A DNA stretch of 64,000 bases from UBA4416 sp048498515 (lineage in GTDB: Bacteria; Bacteroidota; Bacteroidia; B-17B0; Aurantibacillaceae). Positions within the stretch are counted from its first letter, which is position 1; the number at the start of each line of letters is the position of its first letter. The stretch spans positions 1-64,000 of the forward strand of contig JBEHXV010000008.1 in assembly GCA_048498515.1 (NCBI GenBank), in the 5' to 3' direction. Shown here piece by piece: positions 23,430 to 32,600 of the stretch. The notes under the pieces are model-generated. The model saw only the letters and a list, made by a program, of their open reading frames with translations. It had not been told where the DNA came from and ran no database searches. The position numbers and the translations under genes are program-made.

Positions 23430-24059
23430 ATGGCATTAGTAGGAAAAAAAGCCCCTTTATTTAAAGCATCGGCTGTTATTAACGGCGAAGAGATCGTTGA
23501 GAATTTCTCATTGGAACAATACATTGGTAAAAAACACGTGGTATTTTTCTTTTATCCGAAAGATTTTACGTTTGTTTGCCCTACTGAGTTACACGCTTTC
23601 CAGGAAAAACTGGGCGAATTTGAAAGCCGCGGATGCGCTGTAGTAGGCTGCAGTACCGATACAGAGCAAAGCCACTGGGGCTGGTTGCAGTTAGACAAGA
23701 AAAATGGTGGGATCAAAGGCATTACTTACCCTTTGGTAGCCGATACAACCAAGATCATTTCCATCAATTTCGACACTTTATTGGGCGATTATGATGTGGA
23801 TGATAACGGAAACCTTATAGCTACCGGCGAAATGATCGCTTTCCGCGGATTATTTCTTATTGACAAAGAAGGTGTGGTTCGCCACCAATTGATTAACGAT
23901 TTGCCATTGGGCCGTAATGTTGACGAGGCATTGCGTATGGTTGACGCTTTACAGTATTTTGAGCAAAAAGGCGAGGTATGCCCTGCAAACTGGAGCAAAG
24001 GCAAAGAAGGCATGAAAGCCGACCATAAAGGTGTAGCCGATTATTTAGCTAAGAACTAA
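23430..24059 (+). CDS. Typical 2-Cys peroxiredoxin (Prx/AhpC subfamily)
   Basis: 209 residues from ATG at 23430 (MALVGKKAPLFKASAVINGE). The frame extends to 23361, but the promoter lies in that part. Peroxidatic C50 in FTFVCPTELHAF, and C-terminal resolving Cys (~184) in GEVCPANWSKG. These define typical 2-Cys peroxiredoxins that work as dimers and decamers to reduce H2O2 and organic peroxides. A perfect 16-bp-stem terminator follows. The thioredoxin or AhpF-type reductase is not in the window. Confidence 0.94.
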   Translation: MALVGKKAPLFKASAVINGEEIVENFSLEQYIGKKHVVFFFYPKDFTFVCPTELHAFQEKLGEFESRGCAVVGCSTDTEQSHWGWLQLDKKNGGIKGITYPLVADTTKIISINFDTLLGDYDVDDNGNLIATGEMIAFRGLFLIDKEGVVRHQLINDLPLGRNVDEALRMVDALQYFEQKGEVCPANWSKGKEGMKADHKGVADYLAKN

Positions 24060-24080
24060 GGGTTTTTTGCCCTACAAAAT

Positions 24081-24118
24081 AAGCCAAAAAGGAGAGTATT
24101 AGCTCTCCTTTTTGGCTT
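24081..24118 (+). terminator. Strong intrinsic terminator after peroxiredoxin
   Basis: AAGCCAAAAAGGAGAG, loop TATTAG, then its exact complement CTCTCCTTTTTGGCTT. Confidence 0.85.
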
Positions 24119-24243
24119 TAATTGCCTGGTAGTCAAAGCTGCTGAAAACCAGGTATGACAATTTCTTTTGGATAGTAGTAAAATAACGACTTTTGACCCG
24201 AACACCTTTTTTTGAAAAAAACCAAAAAAAGTTTTATTTTTTT

Positions 24244-24273
24244 TTGCAACAACCGAAATAGTTATTAAATTTG
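24244..24273 (+). promoter_or_regulatory. Promoter of the tRNA operon
   Basis: TTG at 24244-24246, 19 bp, then TAAATTTG at 24266-24273: a full match to the Bacteroidota promoter TTG-N17-23-TAnnTTTG, about 45 bp before the first tRNA. Confidence 0.75.
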
Positions 24274-24317
24274 CAACCCCAATAACAAAGGGGCGTTCTT
24301 TAAAAGTAAAAAAATAA

Positions 24318-24390
24318 GCCGAAGTAGCTCAGCTGGTAGAGCCACTGATTTGTAATCAGTAGGTCGGGGGTTCGAGTCCCTTCTTCGGCT
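24318..24390 (+). tRNA. tRNA-Thr (anticodon TGT)
   Basis: 73-nt cloverleaf. Acceptor GCCGAAG pairs with CTTCGGC; D arm AGCTCAGCTGGTAGAGC; anticodon stem ACTGA/TCAGT with loop TTTGTAA; T arm GGGGGTTCGAGTCCC. No encoded CCA. First gene of the cluster. Confidence 0.96.
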
Positions 24391-24406
24391 CTTTTTTGTT
24401 TAAATT

Positions 24407-24487
24407 GGGGATATACCAGAGTGGCCAAATGGGACAGACTGTAAATCTGTTGTTTCGACTTCGGTGGTTCGAATCCACCTGTCCCCA
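24407..24487 (+). tRNA. tRNA-Tyr (anticodon GTA)
   Basis: 81 nt, class II with a variable arm (GTTTCGACTTC region). Acceptor GGGGATA/TGTCCCC; anticodon stem ACAGA/TCTGT with loop CTGTAAA; T arm GGTGGTTCGAATCCACC; discriminator A. Confidence 0.95.
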
Positions 24488-24526
24488 CAGATGTAACGAT
24501 GGTTGTCTCATTGTTAAAGAATTAAA

Positions 24527-24599
24527 GCGAAAGTAGCTCAATTGGTAGAGCTCCAGCCTTCCAAGCTGGAGGTTGCGGGTTCGAGACCCGTCTTTCGCT
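24527..24599 (+). tRNA. tRNA-Gly (anticodon TCC)
   Basis: 73 nt. Acceptor GCGAAAG/CTTTCGC; anticodon stem CCAGC/GCTGG with loop CTTCCAA; T arm GCGGGTTCGAGACCCG. Confidence 0.95.
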
Positions 24600-24688
24600 C
24601 TTAAGAGATTGAAGCGTGAAGTTGATGAATAACCGTATAAACGGACAAAAGACAGGAAAGACCTGCGCATGCGGTCCTAAGCCTTTTG

Positions 24689-24715
24689 AAAGTCCCCAAA
24701 AAACGAGGGACTTTT
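24689..24715 (+). terminator. Hairpin between tRNA-Gly and tRNA-Thr(GGT)
   Basis: AAAGTCCC ... GGGACTTT with a 10-base A-rich loop, followed by TTCG. A second small hairpin (TTTCG/CGAAA) overlaps its end. It may end the upstream tRNA transcript before tRNA-Thr/tuf. Confidence 0.5.
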
Positions 24716-24767
24716 CGTGCATACGAAAGTTAAGTTCTTTAAAATAAGGCAAACAGCAGATTACTAA

Positions 24768-24839
<72 letters not shown>

Positions 24840-24901
24840 CAATTTAAGAAGTAAATTAAGAGTAAATAAACAATAATAAATAACAAATAAACAAAATAAC
24901 A

Positions 24902-26089
24902 ATGGCTAAAGAAAAATTCGACCGTTCCAAACCACACGTAAACATTGGAACTATTGGTCACGTAGATCACGGTAAAACGACATTAACAGCTGCAATTACA
25001 ACTGTATTAGCAACTAAAGGTTTATCAGAAGTAAGAGATTTCTCTTCTATTGATAACGCTCCTGAAGAAAAAGAACGTGGTATCACGATCAATACTTCTC
25101 ACGTTGAGTACCAAACAGCTTCTCGTCACTACGCGCACGTTGACTGCCCAGGTCACGCGGATTATGTAAAAAACATGATTACAGGTGCTGCCCAAATGGA
25201 CGGTGCTATCTTAGTGGTGGCTTCAACTGATGGTCCTATGCCTCAAACCCGTGAGCATATCTTATTAGCTCGTCAGGTAGGTGTGCCGGCAATCGTTGTA
25301 TTCATGAACAAAGTGGATATGGTTGAAGATGCTGAGTTATTAGAATTAGTTGAAATGGAAATCCGCGAATTGTTGTCTTTCTACAAATTCGACGGTGATA
25401 ACACACCAATCATCAAAGGTTCTGCCTTAGGTGGATTGAATAACGATCCAAAATGGGTTGACAAAATCATGGAATTAATGGATGCAGTAGATACTTACAT
25501 TCCATTACCTCCACGTGAAAAAGATAAACCATTCTTGATGCCGGTTGAGGACGTGTTCACCATTACTGGTCGTGGTACTGTAGCTACAGGCCGTATCGAA
25601 ACAGGTGTAATCAACTCTAACGATGCCGTTGAGATCATTGGTATGGGTGAAGAAAAATTAACTTCAACTGTAACAGGTGTTGAGATGTTCCGTAAGATCT
25701 TAGATTACGGTGAGGCTGGAGATAACGTAGGTTTATTATTACGTGGTATCGATAAAAAAGATATCCGTCGTGGTATGGTTATCGTGAAACCAGGTTCAAT
25801 CAAAGCTCACAAAAAATTCAAAGCTGAGGTTTACGTTCTTAAAAAAGAAGAAGGTGGACGTCACACGCCATTCCATAACAAATACCGTCCTCAGTTCTAC
25901 TTACGTACAACTGACGTAACAGGAGAAATTACTCTTGAAGCAGGACGCGAAATGGTTATGCCTGGTGATAACGTTACTATTACAGTTGAGTTACACGCTC
26001 CTGTAGCTATGGATAAAGGTTTACGTTTCGCGATGCGTGAAGGTGGCCGTACTGTAGGTGCTGGTCAGGTAACTGAGATTTTAGAGTAA
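24902..26089 (+). CDS. tuf: Elongation factor Tu
   Basis: 395 residues. G1 GHVDHGKT (19-26), effector RGITINTSHVEY, G3 DCPGHADYVKNM and G4 NKVDMVED are intact, as are the C-terminal beta-barrel blocks (KFKAEVYVLKKEEGGRHTPF, PGDNVTITVEL). It carries aminoacyl-tRNA to the ribosome as EF-Tu-GTP. Codon use is strongly biased (GGT, CGT, TTA, GTA), as expected of a very highly expressed gene. Followed by a hairpin and tRNA-Trp, then secE: the standard Bacteroidota order. Confidence 0.98.
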   Translation: MAKEKFDRSKPHVNIGTIGHVDHGKTTLTAAITTVLATKGLSEVRDFSSIDNAPEEKERGITINTSHVEYQTASRHYAHVDCPGHADYVKNMITGAAQMDGAILVVASTDGPMPQTREHILLARQVGVPAIVVFMNKVDMVEDAELLELVEMEIRELLSFYKFDGDNTPIIKGSALGGLNNDPKWVDKIMELMDAVDTYIPLPPREKDKPFLMPVEDVFTITGRGTVATGRIETGVINSNDAVEIIGMGEEKLTSTVTGVEMFRKILDYGEAGDNVGLLLRGIDKKDIRRGMVIVKPGSIKAHKKFKAEVYVLKKEEGGRHTPFHNKYRPQFYLRTTDVTGEITLEAGREMVMPGDNVTITVELHAPVAMDKGLRFAMREGGRTVGAGQVTEILE

Positions 26090-26105
26090 TAACAGTCCTA
26101 CATTT

Positions 26106-26143
26106 AGCAAAATGGCTTGCCGAAAGGCTTAAGCCATTTTGCT
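26106..26143 (+). terminator. Hairpin after tuf
   Basis: AGCAAAATGGCTT pairs perfectly with AAGCCATTTTGCT around GCCGAAAGGCTT, which can itself fold. Little T-run follows, so it may be a processing or attenuating structure rather than a full terminator. Confidence 0.6.
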
Positions 26144-26162
26144 ATTTAATAGTGATAGCTAT

Positions 26163-26233
26163 ACGGGCGTAGTTCAAGGGTAGAATTACGGTCTCCAAAA
26201 CCGCAGATGGGAGTTCGAATCTCTCCGCCCGTG
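26163..26233 (+). tRNA. tRNA-Trp (anticodon CCA)
   Basis: 71 nt. Acceptor ACGGGCG/CGCCCGT, discriminator G as usual for tRNA-Trp. Anticodon loop CTCCAAA with stem CGGT/ACCG (an A-C mismatch at the top pair). T arm GGGAGTTCGAATCTCTC. Position between tuf and secE is typical. Confidence 0.93.
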
Positions 26234-26241
26234 CTTAAACA

Positions 26242-26302
26242 GTTGCAAGTTTAAAGTTATAAGTTTCAAGAACTTGCAACTTTAAACCCTAAACTTTAAA
26301 CT
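26242..26302. repeat. AAACTTTAAAC-type inverted repeat before secE
   Basis: GTTGCAAGTT (26242-26251) and AACTTGCAAC (26271-26280) are exact complements, with further TTTAAAGTT / AAACTTTAAAC words. Dispersed AT-rich hairpin in the tRNA-Trp/secE spacer. Confidence 0.6.
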
Positions 26303-26311
26303 TAAAAGAAT

Positions 26312-26512
26312 ATGAGCAAGATAGGAACATACATTGATGAAACTAAAGACGAGTTATTTAACAAGGTAACCTGGCCAACCTGGCAGGAATTGCAGGGAAG
26401 CGCCGTATTGGTGATGGTGGCCTCTACCATTATTGGTTTAATTGTTTGGGCAATGGATTTAGGGTTTAGTGAGTTGATGAAACTGGCTTACCAAATGGTA
26501 AATAGTTTATAA
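26312..26512 (+). CDS. secE: Preprotein translocase subunit SecE
   Basis: 66 residues, the short single-helix form: a cytoplasmic amphipathic part (YIDETKDELFNKVTWPTWQE) with the conserved VTWPTW motif, then one transmembrane helix (AVLVMVASTIIGLIVWAMDL). It stabilises SecY in the SecYEG channel. The 17-bp gap to nusG indicates one transcript. Confidence 0.95.
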   Translation: MSKIGTYIDETKDELFNKVTWPTWQELQGSAVLVMVASTIIGLIVWAMDLGFSELMKLAYQMVNSL

Positions 26513-26529
26513 TTTTTACACGTACAAAA

Positions 26530-27102
26530 ATGGCTGAAACAGTAAATAAAGAAACTTCTTCTATTGTCAGAAAATGGTACGTGGTACGCGCCATTAGCGG
26601 ACAGGAGAAAAAAGTAAAGCAATATATTGAAGTTGAGATCAATCGTTTAAAATTAAACGACTATGTTTCACAGGTATTAATTCCTACCGAGAAATTCATC
26701 CAGATCCGTAATGGTAAAAAAATTCAGAAAGAACGTTCGTTCTATCCGGGTTATGTATTGATTGAAGCTGCTTTGGTAGGTGAGATCACGCACATTATTA
26801 AAAACATTACCGGCGTTATTGGCTTTTTAGGCGAAACCAAACGTGGTGAAGCTGTTCCAATGCGCTTATCGGAAGTGAACCGCATCTTAGGAAAAGTAGA
26901 TGAGCTGACCGAAGCCGAAAGCACTGTAACAAGTAACTACGTAGTAGGTGAGTCTGTAAAAGTAATTACAGGTCCGTTCAACGGATTTAATGGGGTGATT
27001 GAAGAGGTGAACGACGAGAAGAAAAAAATTAAAGTGGTGGTTAAGATCTTCGGACGTAAAACTCCGGTTGAACTGAACTTCGGCGAGGTAGAACGCGAAT
27101 AA
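26530..27102 (+). CDS. nusG: Transcription termination/antitermination protein NusG
   Basis: 190 residues. NGN domain (KWYVVRAISGQEKKVKQYIE, then VLIPTEKFIQIRNGKK and SFYPGYVLIEAAL) and a C-terminal KOW domain (GESVKVITGPFNGFNGVIEE). It binds RNA polymerase and couples it to Rho or ribosomal protein S10. Part of the secE-nusG-rplKAJL chain; a dispersed repeat separates it from rplK. Confidence 0.96.
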   Translation: MAETVNKETSSIVRKWYVVRAISGQEKKVKQYIEVEINRLKLNDYVSQVLIPTEKFIQIRNGKKIQKERSFYPGYVLIEAALVGEITHIIKNITGVIGFLGETKRGEAVPMRLSEVNRILGKVDELTEAESTVTSNYVVGESVKVITGPFNGFNGVIEEVNDEKKKIKVVVKIFGRKTPVELNFGEVERE

Positions 27103-27107
27103 AATGT

Positions 27108-27160
27108 GGCTTCGAGAGCCTCAGCCACCATTTGGTGTCAGGCTGAGCGGAGTCGAAGCC
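27108..27160. repeat. Dispersed GGCTTCGA...TCGAAGCC hairpin, copy 1 (nusG-rplK spacer)
   Basis: Three stacked arm pairs: GGCTTCGA/TCGAAGCC, CTCAGCC/GGCTGAG and CACCA/TGGTG. It lies 6 bp after the nusG stop. A degenerate copy is at 37813-37860 after rpoC. Confidence 0.75.
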
Positions 27161-27266
27161 TGAAAAAAGAAATTAAAGACATTGCAGGTTAGTAACCAGG
27201 GAATATGAGACGCTTTGCTGCTTCCAACTCAAAGTAATCTCCCGAATGAAAGCCTCAATAAAAAAA

Positions 27267-27302
27267 GAAAAGCAAAAAATGATGAGCCATTGGCTGCTTT
27301 TC
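27267..27302 (+). promoter_or_regulatory. Hairpin in the rplK leader
   Basis: GAAAAGCA (27267) pairs with TGCTTTTC (27295-27302), enclosing the small hairpin AGCCA-T-TGGCT. It ends 30 bp before rplK. Its position fits a translational control site for the L11-L1 pair, but it does not clearly match the known L1 target. Confidence 0.4.
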
Positions 27303-27331
27303 AGTAATAAATAAAAACCAAACCAAAAAAA

Positions 27332-27775
27332 ATGGCAAAAGAGTTATCAGCAATCGTAAAGCTTCAAATTAAAGGTGGAGCTGCTAACCCATCGCCTCCA
27401 ATTGGACCTGCATTAGGTGCAAAAGGTGTAAACATCATGGAGTTCTGCAAGCAATTCAACGCAAGAACCCAGGAACAAGCAGGTAAAGTATTACCGGTTT
27501 TAATCAATGTTTATGCCGACAAAACGTTCGATTTCATTATCAAACGTACACCGGTAGCAGTTCAAATTCTGGATGCAACCAAGGTAAAACAAGGTTCTGG
27601 CGAAAGTAACCGTAAGAAAGTTGGTTCCATTTCATGGGATCAGATTCGTACCATTGCAACAGACAAAATTGTAGACATGAACTGCTTTACAATTGAATCT
27701 GCTATGAGCATGGTAGCGGGAACAGCGCGCAGTATGGGTATTAACGTTACAGGCGACGCGCCTGTAAAAAACTAA
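27332..27775 (+). CDS. rplK: 50S ribosomal protein L11
   Basis: 147 residues with NPSPPIGPALGAKGVNIMEFC, FDFIIKRTPVAVQI and the C-terminal rRNA-binding region ending GTARSMGINV. L11 forms the GTPase-associated stalk base with 23S rRNA. Preceded by a 229-bp spacer holding a dispersed repeat and a leader hairpin; rplA follows by 28 bp. Confidence 0.98.
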   Translation: MAKELSAIVKLQIKGGAANPSPPIGPALGAKGVNIMEFCKQFNARTQEQAGKVLPVLINVYADKTFDFIIKRTPVAVQILDATKVKQGSGESNRKKVGSISWDQIRTIATDKIVDMNCFTIESAMSMVAGTARSMGINVTGDAPVKN

Positions 27776-27803
27776 TTATTAACCAAAAACAAAGCTTTTA
27801 AAA

Positions 27804-28496
27804 ATGGCAACGTTAACTAAAAAAAGAAAAGTAGCTGATGCGAAGTTCGATGTGAACAAAGCGCATACAGTTGCTGAAGCTTCAAAAGTTGTGAAAGAAA
27901 TTACCACAACTAAATTTGATGCATCCGTGGATCTTGCGATCCGTTTAGGAGTTGATCCTCGTAAAGCTAATCAAATGGTACGTGGCACTGTTACCTTACC
28001 TCACGGTACAGGTAAAGTATTGCGCGTTTTGGCAATCGTTACTCCTGACAAGGAAGCGGAAGCTAAAGCAGCAGGTGCTGACTACGTTGGATTAGACGAA
28101 TACATCGAAAAAATCAAAGGTGGATGGACAGACGTAGACGTAATCATCACTATGCCTTCAGTAATGGGTAAAGTAGGTGCATTAGGTCGTGTATTAGGTC
28201 CACGTGGTTTAATGCCTAACCCTAAAACAGGTACAGTAACTATGGATGTAGGAAAAGCTGTAGCTGACTCAAAAGGTGGTAAAATTGATTTTAAAGTAGA
28301 TAAAGCAGGTATCGTTCATACAGGAATTGGCCGTGCATCTTTCGATGCTCAGAAATTAACTGAGAACGCTATGGAAGTTTTATCCGCTATCGTAAAATTA
28401 AAACCGTCTTCTGCAAAAGGTACTTACGTAAGGTCAGTATACATGAGCAGCACCATGAGCGCGGGCATTCAAATCGACACAAAATCTTTTAACTAA
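27804..28496 (+). CDS. rplA: 50S ribosomal protein L1
   Basis: 230 residues. Shows SVDLAIRLGVDPRKANQMVR, TLPHGTGKVLRVLAI and VLGPRGLMPNPKTGTVT, the standard L1 blocks. L1 binds the mobile stalk of 23S rRNA and usually represses its own operon by binding mRNA. Next gene rplJ starts 17 bp later. Confidence 0.98.
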   Translation: MATLTKKRKVADAKFDVNKAHTVAEASKVVKEITTTKFDASVDLAIRLGVDPRKANQMVRGTVTLPHGTGKVLRVLAIVTPDKEAEAKAAGADYVGLDEYIEKIKGGWTDVDVIITMPSVMGKVGALGRVLGPRGLMPNPKTGTVTMDVGKAVADSKGGKIDFKVDKAGIVHTGIGRASFDAQKLTENAMEVLSAIVKLKPSSAKGTYVRSVYMSSTMSAGIQIDTKSFN

Positions 28497-28513
28497 TTCA
28501 AAACATTGTTAGT

Positions 28514-29017
28514 ATGAACAAACAAGAAAAAACACAGGAAATAGACAGGTTAGTTGCCATCTTAAATGACAATACTAAATTCTATTTAGCTGATTGTTCT
28601 TCTTTGTCAGTAGAAAAGGTAAATCAATTACGCCGTTCTTGCTTCGAGAAAAAAGTAAGCATGTCTGTTGTTAAAAACACCTTATTAGCGAAAGCTTTAG
28701 AGCGTGCAAACGACAGCAACCTTGCTCAGCTTATTCCGGCATTAAAAGGCCAAACCGCTTTAATTTTAACAGATACATCTAATGTACCTGCTAAGTTAAT
28801 TAAAGAGTTTCGCAAAGGTGGAGATAAACCTCAATTAAAAGCAGCTTATGTTGAAGAAATGATCTTTATCGGCGACGATAAACTAGAAGCTTTAGCAGCA
28901 TTGAAATCGAAAAACGAGATGATCGGCGAGATCATTGGCTTGTTAAAATCTCCTATCCAGCGAGTAATTGGTGGCTTAGAGAACAAAACAAAAGGCGCCG
29001 AAGAAGCAGCAGCTTAA
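28514..29017 (+). CDS. rplJ: 50S ribosomal protein L10
   Basis: 167 residues. KTQEIDRLVAILNDNTKFYL, RRSCFEKKVSMSVVKNTLLA and a C-terminal helix for L7/L12 dimers (SPIQRVIGGLENKTKG). The 17-bp gap after rplA leaves no room for a long L10 leader, unlike the E. coli arrangement. A small GCTTAC/GTAAGC hairpin lies between rplJ and rplL. Confidence 0.97.
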   Translation: MNKQEKTQEIDRLVAILNDNTKFYLADCSSLSVEKVNQLRRSCFEKKVSMSVVKNTLLAKALERANDSNLAQLIPALKGQTALILTDTSNVPAKLIKEFRKGGDKPQLKAAYVEEMIFIGDDKLEALAALKSKNEMIGEIIGLLKSPIQRVIGGLENKTKGAEEAAA

Positions 29018-29107
29018 TTGTACTGAATAAAAGAATAATCAAGCTTACATCAGGTAAGCAAAAAACAAACAAATTAATTACAAACAAAAATTTAAACTAA
29101 TAATAAA

Positions 29108-29482
29108 ATGGCAGACGTAAAAGCAATCGCTGAAACATTAGTAAACTTAACAGTTAAAGAAGTACAGGAATTAGCAACTGTATTAAAAGACGAATATGGA
29201 ATTGAGCCTGCAGCAGCAGCAGTAGTTGTATCAGGTGGTGGTGCAGCTGGCGGCGACGCAGCAGCAGCTAAAACATCTTTCGATGTAATTTTAGTTGAAG
29301 CAGGTGCAGCTAAATTAGGAGTAGTTAAAGTTGTAAAAGACTTAACAGGCTTAGGCTTAAAAGAAGCTAAAGATTTAGTTGACGGTGCTCCAAAACCAGT
29401 TAAAGAAGGTATTGCAAAAGAAGAAGCTGAGTCTATTAAAAAGGCTTTAGAAGAAGCTGGTGCAAAAGTAGAAGTAAAGTAA
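29108..29482 (+). CDS. rplL: 50S ribosomal protein L7/L12
   Basis: 124 residues. N-terminal dimerisation helix, Ala-rich hinge (PAAAAVVVSGGGAAGGDAAA) and the factor-binding C-terminal domain (KTSFDVILVEAGAAKLGVVK, LGLKEAKDLVDGAPKPVKEG). It recruits translational GTPases. An attenuator-like hairpin follows before rpoB. Confidence 0.98.
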   Translation: MADVKAIAETLVNLTVKEVQELATVLKDEYGIEPAAAAVVVSGGGAAGGDAAAAKTSFDVILVEAGAAKLGVVKVVKDLTGLGLKEAKDLVDGAPKPVKEGIAKEEAESIKKALEEAGAKVEVK

Positions 29483-29501
29483 TTTACTTAACAAACTAGG
29501 C

Positions 29502-29545
29502 GTTAAGGTCTTATTTGCTCCGGCAAAAGACCTTAACCCTTTTTC
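29502..29545 (+). terminator. Attenuator-like hairpin between rplL and rpoB
   Basis: GTTAAGGTCTT (29502-29512) and AAGACCTTAAC (29527-29537) are exact complements around a 14-base loop, followed by CCTTTTT. It has intrinsic-terminator form but lies inside the rplL-rpoB transcript, the place of the known rplL-rpoB attenuator in enterobacteria. It probably sets the ratio of L7/L12 to RNA polymerase. Confidence 0.75.
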
Positions 29546-29601
29546 TGCTTTTAGTCATTAGCGTCAATCTTTTAGAATACTAACTAATAAACCTCATTAC
29601 C

Positions 29602-32600
29602 TTGGCTACAACAGTAAAAACATCACAGAGAATTAACTTCTCTTCAAACAAGTTTCCAATTGAATATCCCGATTTTCTGGATATACAGGTGAAATCCTTC
29701 CAGGATTTCTTTCAATTAGAAACCACCCCGGATAACCGTAAAAACGAAGGTTTGTTCCGTGTATTTGCCGAAAACTTTCCTATTTCCGATGCGAGGAACA
29801 ATTTCGTATTGGAATTTTTGGATTATTTTGTCGACCCGCCGCGTTACGCTCTTGAGGAGTGTATTAGCCGTGGCTTAACTTATTCAGTACCCTTAAAAGC
29901 CAAGTTAAAGCTTTACTGTACTGACCCTGAACATGAAGATTTTGAAACCATTGTGCAGGACGTTTACCTGGGAACAATCCCGTATATGACACCAAAAGGA
30001 TCATTCGTGATTAATGGTGCCGAGCGTGTTATTGTATCTCAGCTACACCGTTCACCGGGCGTGTTCTTCGGACAAAGCCGCCACGCCAATGGTACTAAAT
30101 TATATAGTGCTCGTGTTATTCCTTTCAAAGGTTCATGGATTGAGTTTGCTACCGACATCAACAATGTGATGTACGCTTACATCGATCGTAAGAAAAAATT
30201 ACCGGTAACCACCTTATTGCGTGCTATTGGTTTTGAAAGCGATAAACAAATTTTAGAAATATTTGGTCTTGCTGATGAAGTGAAAGTTTCAAAAGCAGGT
30301 TTAAAACGTGAAGTAGGCCGTCGTTTGGCTGCCCGTGTTTTGAAAACATGGATCGAAGATTTCGTGGATGAGGATACCGGTGAAGTTGTATCGATTGAGC
30401 GTAACGAAGTCATCCTGGACCGTGAAACGATTTTAGATGATAACCACATTGACTTAATCGCCGATGCAGGTGTAAAATCTATCATCTTACACAAAGAAGA
30501 CGTTAACACGGCTGATTTCGCTATTATCTACAACACATTACAAAAAGATTCAACCAACTCAGAAAAAGAAGCCATTGAGTACATTTACCGTTTGCTTCGT
30601 AATGCTGAGCCACCAGATGAAGAAACAGCACGTGGTGTAATCGACAAGTTGTTCTTCTCTGACAAACGTTACGATTTAGGTGAAGTAGGCCGTTTCCGTA
30701 TCAACAAAAAGTTAGGCATCGATATTCCAATGAATATCCGTGTATTAACTAAAGAAGATATTATTTTGATCATGAAATACCTGATCGAATTAATTAACTC
30801 TAAAACCGATGTGGATGATATCGATCACTTGTCAAACCGTCGTGTACGTACAGTTGGTGAGCAGTTATTCTCTCAGTTCGGTGTTGGTTTAGCGCGTATG
30901 GCGCGTACCATTCGTGAGCGTATGAATGTACGTGACAACGAGGTGTTTACACCAACCGATTTGATTAACGCAAAAACATTATCATCCGTAATTAATTCAT
31001 TCTTCGGAACCAACCAGTTATCTCAGTTCATGGATCAAACTAACCCTTTATCGGAGATCACGCATAAGCGTCGTCTTTCGGCACTGGGGCCAGGAGGTTT
31101 ATCCCGTGAGCGTGCAGGTTTCGAGGTTCGTGACGTTCACTACACGCACTACGGTCGTTTGTGTACGATTGAAACGCCTGAAGGACCAAACATTGGGTTG
31201 ATCTCTTCACTGTGTGTATTTGCAAAAGTGAATAAATTAGGATTTATTGAAACACCTTTCCGTAGTGTAAACAACGGTAAAGTAGAAGTAAATAAAGGAA
31301 TTACTTACTTAACGGCTGAAGAAGAAGATCAGAAAAACATTGCACAAACGAGCGCAGAACTTGACGAAAAAGGAAACTTTGTTGGCAAGAAAGTAACTGC
31401 CCGCTACGAAGGTGATTTCCCTGTTTTAGAGCCAAACCAAATCCATTTAATGGACGTGGCACCTAATCAAATTGCCTCTATCGCGGCATCGTTGATTCCG
31501 TTCTTAGAGCATGATGATGCCAACCGTGCCCTGATGGGATCGAACATGCAACGTCAGGCAGTTCCGTTAATGCGCCCTGAAGCGCCAATTGTTGGTACAG
31601 GTATCGAAGCCCGCGTGGCTGAAGACAGCCGTGTATTAATTAATGCAGAAGGCGAAGGAGTTGTTGAGTACGTTGATGCTCGTGAGATCGTAATTCGTTA
31701 CAACAGAACCAACGACGAGAAATTAGTATCGTTTGAAGGTGATGTGAGAACATACAAATTAACCAAATTCCAAAAAACCAACCAAAGTACCTGTATGAAC
31801 TTAAAACCAATCGTTAAGAAAGGTGATAAAGTTACTAAAGGACAAGTTCTTTGTGATGGTTATGCAACCGAAAAAGGTGAGCTGGCATTAGGACGTAACT
31901 TAAAAGTAGCGTTCATGCCGTGGAAAGGGTATAACTTTGAGGATGCGATCGTAATTTCTGAGCGCGTTATCCGCGACGATATCTTTACATCTATTCACAT
32001 TGATGAATATTCTTTGGAAGTGCGCGACACAAAACGTGGAATGGAAGAGTTAACTCCGGATATTCCTAACGTAAGTGAAGAAGCCACTAAAGACCTGGAT
32101 GAAAAAGGTATTATCCGTGTAGGTGCAGAGGTTAAGGAGGGCGATATCCTGATTGGTAAAATTACCCCTAAAGGTGAAACCGATCCTTCTCCGGAAGAAA
32201 AATTATTACGCGCTATCTTCGGTGATAAAGCTGGTGATGTGAAAGATGCATCTTTACGTGTTTCTCCATCTATCAAAGGTGTTATCGTTGATAAAAAATT
32301 ATTCTCACGCGCTATTAAAGATAAAAAGCAAAAAGCGGATGAAAAACCATTAGTTGAAAAACTGGATGCAGATCATAACAAGGCAATTGCTAATATCAAA
32401 TACCAATTGATCGAAAAATTATTCGAACTGGTAAATGGCCGTACATCTCAGGGTGTTCACAACATCTTAGGAGAAGAGGTAATTACAAAAGGCACTAAAT
32501 TCACTCAAAAATTATTAGAGAAAGTTGATTTCTCTGAAGTTAATCCAGGCAACTGGACAACTGATAAAGATAAAAATGAGCAAATTGAGCGCTTGTTACA

